This document shows positions 8,540-17,385 of a stretch of 64,000 bases of DNA, in pieces; within the stretch, counting starts at the first letter, position 1, and every line of letters starts with the position of its first letter. The notes beneath the pieces are model-generated. The model was given only the letters and a program-made list of their open reading frames with translations. It was not told the origin of the DNA and did not search any database. Origin of the DNA: Lachnospiraceae bacterium (GTDB taxonomy: Bacteria; Bacillota; Clostridia; Lachnospirales; Lachnospiraceae). The stretch spans positions 17,765 to 81,764 of the forward strand of contig CAJTDL010000023.1 of assembly GCA_910575035.1 (NCBI GenBank), read 5' to 3'. Both the position numbers and the translations under genes were made by a program.

Positions 8540-9247
8540 ATGCCGTTTTATGGATATTATTTTGACCCTACCTACATTTTGGTGTTGATTGGGGCTGTTA
8601 TTTGCCTGATTGCGTCAGCTAGGGTTAAAACGACATTTAATAAGTACGATAGAGTGCGCAGTATGTCGGGAATGACAGGCGCGCAGGCAGCAGAGAGGAT
8701 CCTGCATGCAGCGGGGATTTATGATGTTTCGGTGCAGCATGTGGCTGGGAGGCTGACGGATCATTATGATCCCAGAAGCAAGGTTCTGCGGCTTTCTGAC
8801 AGCACTTTTGGCTCGGCCTCTGTGGCGGCGGTAGGGGTGGCGGCCCATGAATGCGGGCATGCAATCCAGCATCAAAAATCTTATGCGCCTTTGATGGTGC
8901 GGGGGGCGATTGTCCCAGTGGCAAATCTGGGCTCTTATGCGGCGTGGCCGCTGATTATCATCGGCATGTTTATTACAAGCAGTACAGGGAGCCTGCTGAT
9001 CAATATTGGGATACTTTGTTTTTCTTTGGCAGTCCTGTTTCAGCTTGTTACCCTTCCGGTGGAGTTTGACGCTTCCAAGCGTGCGGTTCGGATTTTAGGG
9101 GAGACAGGCATTTTGGGGCAGGAAGAGCTGAAAGGGACTAGGAAGGTTCTTGGGGCAGCAGCCCTGACTTATGTGGCAAGCGCAGCGGCGGCGATTTTAC
9201 AGTTACTGCGGCTTTTGATCCTGTTTGGCGGGAGAAGCGACGATTAA
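8540..9247 (+). CDS. yugP: Zinc metallopeptidase, YugP family (membrane-embedded)
   Basis: 235-residue membrane protein of the neutral zinc metallopeptidase family typified by B. subtilis YugP. It has an N-terminal transmembrane helix (TYILVLIGAVICLIAS), a cytosolic segment, the zinc motif HECGH at residues 103-107, and hydrophobic segments after residue ~120, followed by a conserved FDASKRA region. Substrates are unknown in this family. The ATG at 8540 is preferred because AAAAGGAG lies 8 bases upstream; GTG 8531 and ATG 8534 are too close to it. It sits between fmt and rsmB, a frequent arrangement in Clostridia. Confidence 0.88.
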   Translation: MPFYGYYFDPTYILVLIGAVICLIASARVKTTFNKYDRVRSMSGMTGAQAAERILHAAGIYDVSVQHVAGRLTDHYDPRSKVLRLSDSTFGSASVAAVGVAAHECGHAIQHQKSYAPLMVRGAIVPVANLGSYAAWPLIIIGMFITSSTGSLLINIGILCFSLAVLFQLVTLPVEFDASKRAVRILGETGILGQEELKGTRKVLGAAALTYVASAAAAILQLLRLLILFGGRSDD

Positions 9248-9273
9248 AAATTTGGATGAGGAGGGCTCCTTTT

Positions 9274-10587
9274 ATGGCTGGCAGCAATGTGAATACCAGG
9301 GAAATTATATTGGGCATCCTGTTAGAGGTGACCAGGGATGGGGAATATAGCCATATTGCCATCCGGAATACCCTGGAAAAATACCAATATTTGGAGAAGC
9401 AGGAGCGTAGCTTTATTACGCGTGTTTGTGAAGGGACACTGGAGCATATGATTACCATAGATTATATGATTGACCAGTTTTCTACCGTGAAGGCGCGTAA
9501 AATGAAGCCCGTCCTGCGCTGTATCCTCAGAAGCAGTGTATATGAATTGAAATATATGGATGCAGTCCCGCCTTCGGCCACCTGCAATGAGGCTGTGAAG
9601 CTGGCGCAAAAAAAAGGCTTTCGCAGCCTGAAGGGGTTTGTGAATGGCGTATTGCGTAATATCAGCCGGAATTTGGATACAATTTCACTGCCTGACCCGC
9701 AGGATTCCCCCTTGGGCTATCTTTCTGTGGCCTATTCCATGCCGATGTGGATTTTAGAAGTGTGGAAAAAATCCTATTCTATTGATCAGATCGAAGGATT
9801 TCTGAAATCTTTTTTTAGCCCTTCCCCTACGGTAATTCGCATAAATCTCCTTAAAATATCAAAAAAAGATTTAATAAACGAGTTAGAGGCTGAAGGGATA
9901 AAGGTTTCAGAGGGTACAGGCGTTTCAGATGCGCTGTTTATCAGCGGCTATGACTATCTGGGGAAGGTTCCGGGGTTTCAGGAAGGGAAATTTTATGTGC
10001 AGGATCTCAGTTCTATGCAGGTGTCCCTGTGGGCAGAGCCGAAAAAGGGGGATTATGTGATAGATGTCTGTGCAGCGCCCGGAGGGAAAAGCATCCATAT
10101 GGCAGAGCTGATGCAGGGGACTGGCATTGTGGAGGCTAGGGACCTGACTCCTTATAAAGTGTCCCTGATCCAGGAGAATATAGTACGGTGCCAGCTTCAA
10201 AATATTTATCCTCTGGTAGCGGATGCACGGGTTTTGGATCCAGGGAAAGTAGGGAAGGCGGATATTGTGATTGCAGACCTCCCCTGTTCTGGCCTGGGGG
10301 CAATCGGTAAACGGTCGGATATAAAATATAAGGTTTCGCCTGAAATGTGCCGGGAGCTGGCCTTGCTCCAAAGAGAAATTTTACATACCGTGCAGCAGTA
10401 TGTAAAGCCTGGCGGCATCCTGATGTACAGCACTTGTACCATAAACCCTGCCGAGAATGAGGAAAATGTAAGCTGGTTTTTAGGGAGCCATCCGCATTTT
10501 TCCTTAGAGCGCCAACAGCAGATACTGCCCCAGGAAAAGACGAATGACGGCTTCTTCCTGGCAAAGCTGCGCTGTGTGGGGGAATGA
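9274..10587 (+). CDS. rsmB: 16S rRNA (cytosine967-C5)-methyltransferase RsmB
   Basis: 437 residues. The first ~130 are a NusB-like RNA-binding domain (NTREIILGILLEV, QERSFITRVCEG). The rest is a Rossmann methyltransferase with the SAM loop DVCAAPGGKSIHMAEL and the two cysteines used by m5C enzymes, in DLPCSGLG (motif IV) and STCTINPAENEENV (motif VI). The ATG at 9274 is favoured by the GAGGAGGG site; an ATG at 9256 lies before that site. Translation is likely coupled to the upstream peptidase gene. Confidence 0.95.
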   Translation: MAGSNVNTREIILGILLEVTRDGEYSHIAIRNTLEKYQYLEKQERSFITRVCEGTLEHMITIDYMIDQFSTVKARKMKPVLRCILRSSVYELKYMDAVPPSATCNEAVKLAQKKGFRSLKGFVNGVLRNISRNLDTISLPDPQDSPLGYLSVAYSMPMWILEVWKKSYSIDQIEGFLKSFFSPSPTVIRINLLKISKKDLINELEAEGIKVSEGTGVSDALFISGYDYLGKVPGFQEGKFYVQDLSSMQVSLWAEPKKGDYVIDVCAAPGGKSIHMAELMQGTGIVEARDLTPYKVSLIQENIVRCQLQNIYPLVADARVLDPGKVGKADIVIADLPCSGLGAIGKRSDIKYKVSPEMCRELALLQREILHTVQQYVKPGGILMYSTCTINPAENEENVSWFLGSHPHFSLERQQQILPQEKTNDGFFLAKLRCVGE

Positions 10588-10673
10588 ACGGGGCACAATA
10601 AGCGAAGTACGGATTTTTCACTCACAGACAGGGGGAATTTCAGGTATGTACCAGCAAAGAATAGGGGGAATCA

Positions 10674-11723
10674 ATGGAAAAAGCAGATATTAAATCCTTT
10701 TATAACAATGAGTTAGAAGAATTATTAATAACCCTGGGTGAAAAGCCTTTCCGTGCCAGGCAGATTTACAGCTGGCTTCATGTAAAGCATGCCACATCCT
10801 TTGAGCAGATGACAGACCTGTCCAAAAAGTTAAAAGAAATTTTAATAGATAGATGTTCCATTACTGTCTTAAGACAGGAAAGGCTGCAGTGCTCTAAGGC
10901 TGACGGAACCAGGAAATATTTGTTTGCCCTGGAGGATGGGAATATGGTGGAAAGCGTGTGGATGAAATACCGTCATGGGAACAGCGTCTGTATCTCATCC
11001 CAAGCTGGCTGCCGTATGGGCTGCCGTTTTTGCGCCTCTGCCCTGGGAGGGCTGGTGCGGAACCTGACAGCAGGAGAGATGCTGGAGCAGGTCTACCGTA
11101 TCCAGGAGGACACCGGGGAACGGGTATCCCATGTGGTGGTCATGGGGACAGGAGAGCCTTTGGATAATTATGATAACTTCCTGCGGTTTGTACGCCTTTT
11201 ATCTGATAAAAAAGGGGCAAATATCAGCCAGCGGAATATTACGGCCTCCACTTGTGGGATTGTGCCGAATATACGCAGGCTGGCAGAGGAAAAACTGCAG
11301 ATTACCCTGGCTCTGTCCCTGCATGCGCCTTCTCAGGAAAAGCGCCTTTCCCTAATGCCAGTGGCGAAGAAATATGATATTCAGGAGGTTTTGGGGGCAT
11401 GCCGTGATTATTTTGCCAGCACAGGGCGGAGGATTACCTTTGAATACAGCCTGATGGGGGGCGTCAATGACAGCGGGGAGGACGCCAGGCAGCTTGCCAG
11501 GCTGCTGAAAGGCATGAACTGCCATGTGAACCTGATTCCGGTAAATCCGGTGGATGAGCGGGATTACAGGCAGCCCTCCCCACAAAGGGTTTCTAATTTC
11601 AAAAATAACCTTGAAAAATATGGAATAAATGTTACTATAAGAAGGGAAATGGGCCGGGATATAGACGGAGCCTGTGGACAATTGCGGAAACGATATCTAA
11701 AAAGGGAGGCGGGAATTTTATGA
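10674..11723 (+). CDS. rlmN: 23S rRNA (adenine2503-C2)-methyltransferase RlmN
   Basis: Radical-SAM enzyme methylating A2503 of 23S rRNA and a tRNA adenine. The 349 residues contain the 4Fe-4S motif CRMGCRFC, preceded by SVCISSQAG, the VVMGTGEPLDN segment, and the C-terminal methyl-carrying cysteine in DIDGACGQLR. A start at 10674 follows AGGGGGAATCA. Its stop overlaps the start of the phosphatase gene by 4 bp, so the two are translationally coupled. Confidence 0.96.
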   Translation: MEKADIKSFYNNELEELLITLGEKPFRARQIYSWLHVKHATSFEQMTDLSKKLKEILIDRCSITVLRQERLQCSKADGTRKYLFALEDGNMVESVWMKYRHGNSVCISSQAGCRMGCRFCASALGGLVRNLTAGEMLEQVYRIQEDTGERVSHVVVMGTGEPLDNYDNFLRFVRLLSDKKGANISQRNITASTCGIVPNIRRLAEEKLQITLALSLHAPSQEKRLSLMPVAKKYDIQEVLGACRDYFASTGRRITFEYSLMGGVNDSGEDARQLARLLKGMNCHVNLIPVNPVDERDYRQPSPQRVSNFKNNLEKYGINVTIRREMGRDIDGACGQLRKRYLKREAGIL

Positions 11724-12463
11724 GGGCATTATCCAAAACGGACACAGGGAAAAGGCGGCGGATGAACCAGGATTATGTGTTCCTGTCGGAAACGCCGGTG
11801 GGCGCGTTGCCAAATCTGTTAATCTTGGCAGATGGCATGGGCGGCCATAATGCAGGGGACTATGCTTCCAGATATACGGTGGAAACAATTGTAGACTCTG
11901 TAAAAAAGAGCAGGGAGCATGCGCCAATTGCCATTATCAAGAAAGCCATCCAATGCGCCAATCAGGCAGTCCTGGCGAAAGCGCGGACAGACATAGATTT
12001 AGAGGGTATGGGGACTACGGTTGTGGTAGCCACAGTGATTGGAGATGAGCTGTGCGTGGCAAATGTAGGCGACAGCCGCCTTTACCTGGCCAGCGACAGC
12101 TTAGAGCAGATTACAAAGGACCATTCCTATGTGCAGGAGATGGTGCGCAGGGGGGAGATTTCCCCAGAAGCCGCCAGGGTGCATCCAGACCGGAATATCA
12201 TTACCCGGGCCATTGGCGGGGGAAAAGGGATTGCCATAGATTTTTTTGAAGTGGAGCTGCGCAGGGGGGATCAAATCCTTATGTGCTCAGATGGGCTGAC
12301 CGATATGCTGGAGGATCAGGAGATCTTTGATATCATAAATAAGAGGCAGGATTTGCCATCCACGTTGGGAGAGCTGGTGGATATGGCCAATCAGCATGGG
12401 GGGAATGACAATATAACTGTGATTATGACAGAGGCATTTGGAGGTGAGGTGAAAAAATGCTAA
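11720..12463 (+). CDS. stp: PP2C-type serine/threonine phosphatase Stp/PrpC
   Basis: 247-residue cytosolic phosphatase that reverses PrkC phosphorylation. PP2C motifs are evident: TDTGKRRRMNQDYVF, the metal-binding LADGMGGHNAGDYAS, VANVGDSRLYL, and the final GGNDNITVIM. It overlaps rlmN by 4 bp and prkC by 7 bp. The stp-prkC-rsgA-rpe order is conserved in Firmicutes and supports co-regulation of an antagonistic kinase and phosphatase pair. Confidence 0.95.
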   Translation: MRALSKTDTGKRRRMNQDYVFLSETPVGALPNLLILADGMGGHNAGDYASRYTVETIVDSVKKSREHAPIAIIKKAIQCANQAVLAKARTDIDLEGMGTTVVVATVIGDELCVANVGDSRLYLASDSLEQITKDHSYVQEMVRRGEISPEAARVHPDRNIITRAIGGGKGIAIDFFEVELRRGDQILMCSDGLTDMLEDQEIFDIINKRQDLPSTLGELVDMANQHGGNDNITVIMTEAFGGEVKKC

Positions 12464-14541
12464 GAGAGGGAACTTATATAGCAAACAGGTATGAAATTGT
12501 TGGAAAAGCAGGAACCGGCGGAATGGCGGATGTCTACAAAGCCAAAGACCATACCCTTGGGCGTTTTGTAGGGATCAAGGTGCTGAAACAGGAGTTTTCA
12601 GAGGATGTGAACTTTGTGACAAAATTCCGTACGGAGGCACAGTCTGCAGCCGGCCTGGAGCACCCCAATATTGTGAATATTTATGATGTAGGCAGCGAAA
12701 ATTCCATGCATTACATTGTGATGGAATATGTGGAAGGCATTACCCTTAAGACCTATATTGAGAAAAAAGGCAGGCTTTCCTTTAAGGAGGCGGTCAGCAT
12801 TGCCATCCAGGTAGGGCGGGGCATTGAGGCAGCCCACAGCAAGCATATTATCCACAGGGACATTAAGCCCCAGAATATCATGATTTCCACAGAAGGGAAG
12901 GTGAAGGTCACAGACTTTGGCATTGCCAGGGTGACGACATCCAACACAATCAATGCGGATGTGATGGGATCCGTGCATTATTCTTCCCCGGAACAGGCCA
13001 GGAATGGGTTTGTGGATGGGAAAAGCGATATTTATTCCCTTGGGATTGTAATGTATGAGATGGTGACTGGGCGGGTGCCCTTTGACGGGGAATCTACAGT
13101 GGCCATTGCTATCCAGCATCTGCAGGAGGAAATGGTAGCGCCAAGCGCCTATGCCCCGGATTTGCCTGTCAGCATAGAGAAGATTATTTTAAAGTGTACC
13201 CAAAAAAGCCCGGACCGCCGTTACGACAACATTGGCGACCTGCTGTTGGATCTGAAGCGGGCATTGATTAATCCAGATGAGGACTTTGTGGTGATGGTTC
13301 CCCTGGGACAGCAGGAGAAGACGAAGGTTGTGAAGCCGGATGAGGTAGAGAGCATCAAAAGGCGGAGCAGGGATGTCTATTACCAGGAAGAAAAGGAAGA
13401 GCCACAGGAGGAAGCCGAAGAGGAAGAGGAGGAAGATGACGACGGCTTTTTGAATCCAAAGATGGAAAAGGCCGTGACGATTATGGGAATTGTGGCGGCA
13501 GTCATTATTGTCATTATTATCGTATATATCGGCGGGAGTTTTTTGGGGCTGTTCCGGTTTGGGGGCGGCAGCGGTGAGGACGAGCCGGATGGCGAGCCGA
13601 TACAAAAGGTACAGGATGAGGAAGATGAGGATGCCGGGAAGGTAGAGATGATCGACATCAAGAACATGACCTTTGACGAGGCGAAAAATGCATTGAATAC
13701 CATACACCTGGGGATTGAAAGGGACGGAGAAGAATCTTCGGATACTTATGCAGAAGGGCGCATTATTTCCCAAAGTGAGGAAAAGGGCACTATGCTGGAG
13801 GAAAATACCACGATCAAGGTGGTAATCAGCACTGGAGTCGGTGAGGTTCCGGTGCCAAATGTAATGGGCATGGACAAAGCCACGGCAGAAACCACATTGA
13901 AGGCTCAGGGCTTTTATCCCAGCTTTGATTACGATTACAGCGACCAGGAGAATGACAAGGTGATTTCCCAGAGCCCTGTGGGGGACACAAAGGCTAAGAA
14001 GGGGGAGACTGTCACCGTGATCCTAAGCCGTGGGAAGGAGCCCATCAGGATGCCCAATGTGCTGCGCAAGCCGGAAGCAGATGCAAAGGCTGAGTTGGGA
14101 GCGCTGGGTCTGTATGTAACATCTACTACTGATTACAGCGATGATGTTCCGGAAGGCTATGTAATCTGGCAGAGTGAGGAGGAAGGCAGGATGTTAGAGG
14201 AAAAATCAGCTGTCACCATATGCATCAGCCTTGGCAAGAAGATCACCACGCTTTATTATTCCTTAGATGGCTATGAGATCCAGAAGCTGGACGAGATCCC
14301 GGAGGATGTGATCAGCGTGCAGGCAACGATTACGCTGTTTAAGGCCGAGGGCAATGATGTGATCAATAGCTGGACAGCCAGTACATTCCCCTTTACAGTC
14401 AGCCAGGGGAATATTGAAAATTGCGATGTTGGGTATTTTGTGATTGAATGGGAATGGAAATATGAGGAGGAAGATGGCTCTATTATTACAGAGGGGACAG
14501 AGACCTATATTGAGAATGTTACCTTTACGCCAAACCAATAG
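12457..14541 (+). CDS. prkC: PASTA-domain serine/threonine kinase PrkC
   Basis: 694-residue membrane kinase that senses peptidoglycan fragments; it acts in germination and cell-wall control in relatives. Residues 1-270 are the kinase, with GTGGMADVYKA, the catalytic HRDIKPQN and DFGIAR. An acidic, Glu-rich juxtamembrane linker (~305-330) precedes one transmembrane helix at ~345-365. Three extracellular PASTA repeats span ~402-605. A further ~90-residue extracellular tail after the last PASTA repeat is not a PASTA module, and I do not recognise it. The gene overlaps stp by 7 bp. Confidence 0.96.
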   Translation: MLREGTYIANRYEIVGKAGTGGMADVYKAKDHTLGRFVGIKVLKQEFSEDVNFVTKFRTEAQSAAGLEHPNIVNIYDVGSENSMHYIVMEYVEGITLKTYIEKKGRLSFKEAVSIAIQVGRGIEAAHSKHIIHRDIKPQNIMISTEGKVKVTDFGIARVTTSNTINADVMGSVHYSSPEQARNGFVDGKSDIYSLGIVMYEMVTGRVPFDGESTVAIAIQHLQEEMVAPSAYAPDLPVSIEKIILKCTQKSPDRRYDNIGDLLLDLKRALINPDEDFVVMVPLGQQEKTKVVKPDEVESIKRRSRDVYYQEEKEEPQEEAEEEEEEDDDGFLNPKMEKAVTIMGIVAAVIIVIIIVYIGGSFLGLFRFGGGSGEDEPDGEPIQKVQDEEDEDAGKVEMIDIKNMTFDEAKNALNTIHLGIERDGEESSDTYAEGRIISQSEEKGTMLEENTTIKVVISTGVGEVPVPNVMGMDKATAETTLKAQGFYPSFDYDYSDQENDKVISQSPVGDTKAKKGETVTVILSRGKEPIRMPNVLRKPEADAKAELGALGLYVTSTTDYSDDVPEGYVIWQSEEEGRMLEEKSAVTICISLGKKITTLYYSLDGYEIQKLDEIPEDVISVQATITLFKAEGNDVINSWTASTFPFTVSQGNIENCDVGYFVIEWEWKYEEEDGSIITEGTETYIENVTFTPNQ

Positions 14542-14555
14542 GCCGGGGAATGGAT

Positions 14556-15434
14556 ATGCAGGGAAAGATTATCAAAGGGATTGCAGGGTTTTACTATGTG
14601 CATGTGCCGGGAACCGGGGTTTTTGAGTGCAAGGCTAAGGGGATTTTCCGAAAAGAGAAAGTGAAGCCTCTGGTGGGGGATAACGTCAGGATGGATGTGA
14701 TCAGCCTGGAGGAAAAGACAGGGAATGTGGCGGAAATCCTCCCCAGAGAAAATGAGCTGATCCGCCCGGCAGTGGCAAATATTGACCAGGCATTGGTCAT
14801 CTTTGCGGTGAATAAGCCAAAGCCTAATTTTAACCTGCTGGATCGGTTTTTGGTCACGATGGAGAGCCAGCAGGTAGAAACGGTCATTTGCTTTAATAAG
14901 ATGGATCTGGCGGGGGATGGGGAGTTATGCCAGCTTTCGGAGATTTACAGGCATAGCGGCTACCAGATGGTGTTTGCCAGTGCAGCGAAAGAGCAAGGGA
15001 TTGCAGGGATACGGAAGATTCTGGAGGGGAAGACCACTGCTGTGGCCGGGCCTTCTGGAGTAGGGAAGTCTTCGTTGATCAATTTGCTGCAGCCAGAAGC
15101 ATCTATGGAGATTGGGGCGATCAGCGAGAAGGTGGAGCGGGGGAAACATACAACCCGGCATTCACAGCTGATCCATATAGAAGGGCATAGCTATATTATG
15201 GATACTCCAGGATTTAGCTCCCTGTACCTGATGGGGATGAGAGAGGAGGAGCTAAAGGAGTATTTTAGGGAATTTCAGGAATATGAAGATGGCTGTCGTT
15301 TTTTGGGGTGCAGCCATATCCATGAGCCAGGCTGCAAGGTGAAGGAAGCCCTTGGGGAAGGGAAGGTCAGCCGGGTCCGGTATGAGGATTATGTGCTTTT
15401 GTATGAAGAATTGAAGAATACGAAGAAATATTGA
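14556..15434 (+). CDS. rsgA: Ribosome small-subunit-dependent GTPase A (RsgA)
   Basis: 292-residue circularly permuted GTPase that helps 30S maturation. An N-terminal OB fold (MQGKIIKGIAGFYYV) precedes the GTPase, whose motifs occur in permuted order: NKMD (G4), GPSGVGKSSLINLL (G1, near residue 164) and DTPGFSS (G3). A C-terminal zinc knuckle uses the cysteines and histidine in CRFLGCSHIHEPGC. The ATG at 14556 is preferred over 14550 because the CGGGG site would sit too close to the latter. It lies 14 bp after prkC. Confidence 0.95.
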   Translation: MQGKIIKGIAGFYYVHVPGTGVFECKAKGIFRKEKVKPLVGDNVRMDVISLEEKTGNVAEILPRENELIRPAVANIDQALVIFAVNKPKPNFNLLDRFLVTMESQQVETVICFNKMDLAGDGELCQLSEIYRHSGYQMVFASAAKEQGIAGIRKILEGKTTAVAGPSGVGKSSLINLLQPEASMEIGAISEKVERGKHTTRHSQLIHIEGHSYIMDTPGFSSLYLMGMREEELKEYFREFQEYEDGCRFLGCSHIHEPGCKVKEALGEGKVSRVRYEDYVLLYEELKNTKKY

Positions 15435-15563
15435 AAATTTCCTGAAGCTTGGAAAGCCTGGCTGCGCAGAAAGGAAAAGTCTGTTTTAGTGTGGGAAAGG
15501 AAGAAAGAAAAATAGAGGAGAAGGCTAAGAAAAGGTGCATGAAGGCACGGAACGGAGGTTTTT

Positions 15564-16214
15564 ATGAATTATTTAGCGCCATCAATATTAGCGGCGGATT
15601 TTTCCTGTTTGGGGGAACAGGTAAAATGTTTGGATAGGGCAGGAGCCCAGTATGTGCATATTGATGTAATGGATGGGAACTTTGTGCCCAGCATTTCCTT
15701 TGGGATGCCGGTGATCCAGACGCTCCGGCCCTGTACAGGGCGGGTGTTTGATGTGCATTTGATGATTGAAGAGCCATCCCGGTATTTGAAGGAATTTGTA
15801 AAGTGCGGGGCAGATATGATCACAGTGCATGCAGAAAGCTGCAGGCATTTGGACCGCACGATAGATGAGATCAGGCAGCTTGGCATACGGGCGTCTGTGG
15901 CCTTGAACCCAGGAACGGATTTGAGCGTTTTGGAATATGTGCTGCCTAAGCTGGATATGGTATTGGTTATGACGGTGAACCCAGGGTTTGGGGGGCAGAA
16001 GTTTATCGGTTATACGAAGGATAAGATCCGCAAATTGCGCCGCATTATGGAAGAAAGAGGGATAAAGGCCGATATCGAGGTGGATGGTGGAATTACCCTG
16101 GAGAATGTAGGAAGCGTCCTGGAGGCTGGGGCGAATGTGATCGTGGCGGGAAGCGCTGTGTTTAAAGGAGATATTGAAGAGAATGTAAAATCATTTTTGG
16201 AAGTTATGGGTTAA
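15564..16214 (+). CDS. rpe: Ribulose-phosphate 3-epimerase
   Basis: 216-residue TIM barrel interconverting ribulose 5-phosphate and xylulose 5-phosphate. Landmarks are LAPSILAADFSCLG, HIDVMDGNFVPSISFG, FDVHLMIEEP, VMTVNPGFGGQKFI and EVDGGITLENV, which supply the metal ligands and the phosphate-binding loop. An ACGGAGG site precedes the start. The 129-bp gap after rsgA contains no recognisable gene. Confidence 0.97.
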   Translation: MNYLAPSILAADFSCLGEQVKCLDRAGAQYVHIDVMDGNFVPSISFGMPVIQTLRPCTGRVFDVHLMIEEPSRYLKEFVKCGADMITVHAESCRHLDRTIDEIRQLGIRASVALNPGTDLSVLEYVLPKLDMVLVMTVNPGFGGQKFIGYTKDKIRKLRRIMEERGIKADIEVDGGITLENVGSVLEAGANVIVAGSAVFKGDIEENVKSFLEVMG

Positions 16215-16361
16215 GGAATGTACATATTAAGTTATAGATTCAGCCGCAATACAAGATGTATCGAATATGCGGATTGTTTGGATAAGTATTGCGTGAAGAG
16301 TGAATGTTTAAGTTAAGCGGTAATTTAAGAAGAAATCCATAATAGAAAGTGGGAAAGAAGA

Positions 16362-17030
16362 GTGCAAGCATTGATTGTCAGCGGCGGCTGCCTGGAGGAT
16401 TCCTTTGCAGCTGCCTATGTTAAGAGCCATTCCTTCGGCCTGATGATTGCAGCAGATTCTGGCATGGGATTTTTTGAACGGAATGGCTGGGTTCCGGATT
16501 ATATTGTGGGGGACTTTGACTCTGTAAAGCCAGGGGTTCTTCAAAGGTTTTCTGATTCAGGAGGGGCAGAGGCTAAGGGGAAGAAGCCTGTGATTTTGCA
16601 GTTTCAGCCGGAAAAGGATGAGACGGATACAGAAATTGCCATTCGTACGGCGATTGAGCACGGATGCGGCGCCATTCATCTTCTGGGTGCTACCGGGACG
16701 CGGGTGGATCATATGCTGGGGAATATTCATCTGCTTGGAATGGCAATGGAGCAGGGCGTGGAATGTTTTATGGTAGATCCGAAGAATCGGGTCCGAATGG
16801 TGCAGCATGGATTAGTGCTGAAAAAAGAGGAGCAGTATGGGGATTATATTTCCTTGCTGCCCTTTACGCCAGAGGTGACGGGGCTTACTTTGCGTGGGAT
16901 GAAATATCCGTTGGACCGTGCCGTTATGAAATGTTACCATTCCCTGGGGGTCAGCAATGAGATTGTTGGAGCGCAGGCAGAGATTTCTTTTCAGGAGGGC
17001 GTGCTGCTTGTGATGGAATCAAAGGACTAA
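16362..17030 (+). CDS. thiN: Thiamine diphosphokinase
   Basis: Converts thiamine to thiamine diphosphate. 222 residues with a GTG start after a GAAAGAAGAG site. Family signatures are the first strand ALIVSGG, AADSGMGFFERNGWVPDYIVGDFDS, QPEKDETDTEIAI, LLGATGTRVDHMLGNIHLL and, near the end, GVSNEI. It closes the housekeeping run, 148 bp after rpe, and a strong terminator follows. The rsgA-rpe-thiN order is usual in Firmicutes. Confidence 0.92.
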   Translation: MQALIVSGGCLEDSFAAAYVKSHSFGLMIAADSGMGFFERNGWVPDYIVGDFDSVKPGVLQRFSDSGGAEAKGKKPVILQFQPEKDETDTEIAIRTAIEHGCGAIHLLGATGTRVDHMLGNIHLLGMAMEQGVECFMVDPKNRVRMVQHGLVLKKEEQYGDYISLLPFTPEVTGLTLRGMKYPLDRAVMKCYHSLGVSNEIVGAQAEISFQEGVLLVMESKD

Positions 17031-17084
17031 GAATCGAACGGAAAAGGGTAGGAGTACGCAAAATGAAAGTGTCCTTATGGACAA

Positions 17085-17127
17085 TGTCTATCCTGTATGC
17101 AGGCAGGATAGGCATTTTTATTTTTTC
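17085..17127 (+). terminator. Intrinsic terminator at the end of the housekeeping run
   Basis: An 11-bp stem (TGTCTATCCTG at 17085-17095 with CAGGATAGGCA at 17104-17114) is followed by TTTTTATTTTTTC. It separates thiN from the carAB promoter. Confidence 0.85.
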
Positions 17128-17231
17128 TTGCGGTTTCTCTTATCGGGAAAGGCCAGAAATGCAATAATCAAACTACCAACGGATCTTATCAAGCCAGGCT
17201 TATATCATTTAGAAAAAATTTCTCCCAAAGG

Positions 17232-17260
17232 TTGAAATCCACACTGCAATGTGTTAAAAT
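17232..17260 (+). promoter_or_regulatory. Sigma-A promoter of carAB
   Basis: TTGAAA at 17232-17237, a 17-bp spacer and TAAAAT at 17255-17260. The distance to carA leaves a leader of about 120 nt. Confidence 0.7.
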
Positions 17261-17286
17261 GCTTATAATTTTGAATTGGAAACCTC

Positions 17287-17360
17287 AAAAAAGAATGCGA
17301 TGGCGCAGTTAATTCTTTTTTTTTGCCAAAAATCAGGTGTTTCTACCTGCGATGGCGCAG
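17287..17360 (+). promoter_or_regulatory. carA leader: terminator-like hairpin and duplicated TGCGATGGCGCAG stem-loop
   Basis: AAAAAAGAAT (17287-17296) pairs with ATTCTTTTTT (17312-17321), ending in an unbroken T run like an intrinsic terminator. Its loop side holds TGCGATGGCGCAG (17296-17308), and the same 13 bases recur at 17348-17360, just before the ribosome site. Each copy folds into a small stem with an ATGG loop. This looks like an attenuator with a duplicated recognition element. I see neither a PyrR-binding sequence nor a T-box. Confidence 0.5.
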
Positions 17361-17385
17361 ATCAGACAGAAAGGGCGGTAAACAA

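Noticed and set aside
17260..17385. T-box or PyrR-type leader for carAB
   Set aside because: No T-box sequence, specifier structure or PyrR-binding consensus could be found.
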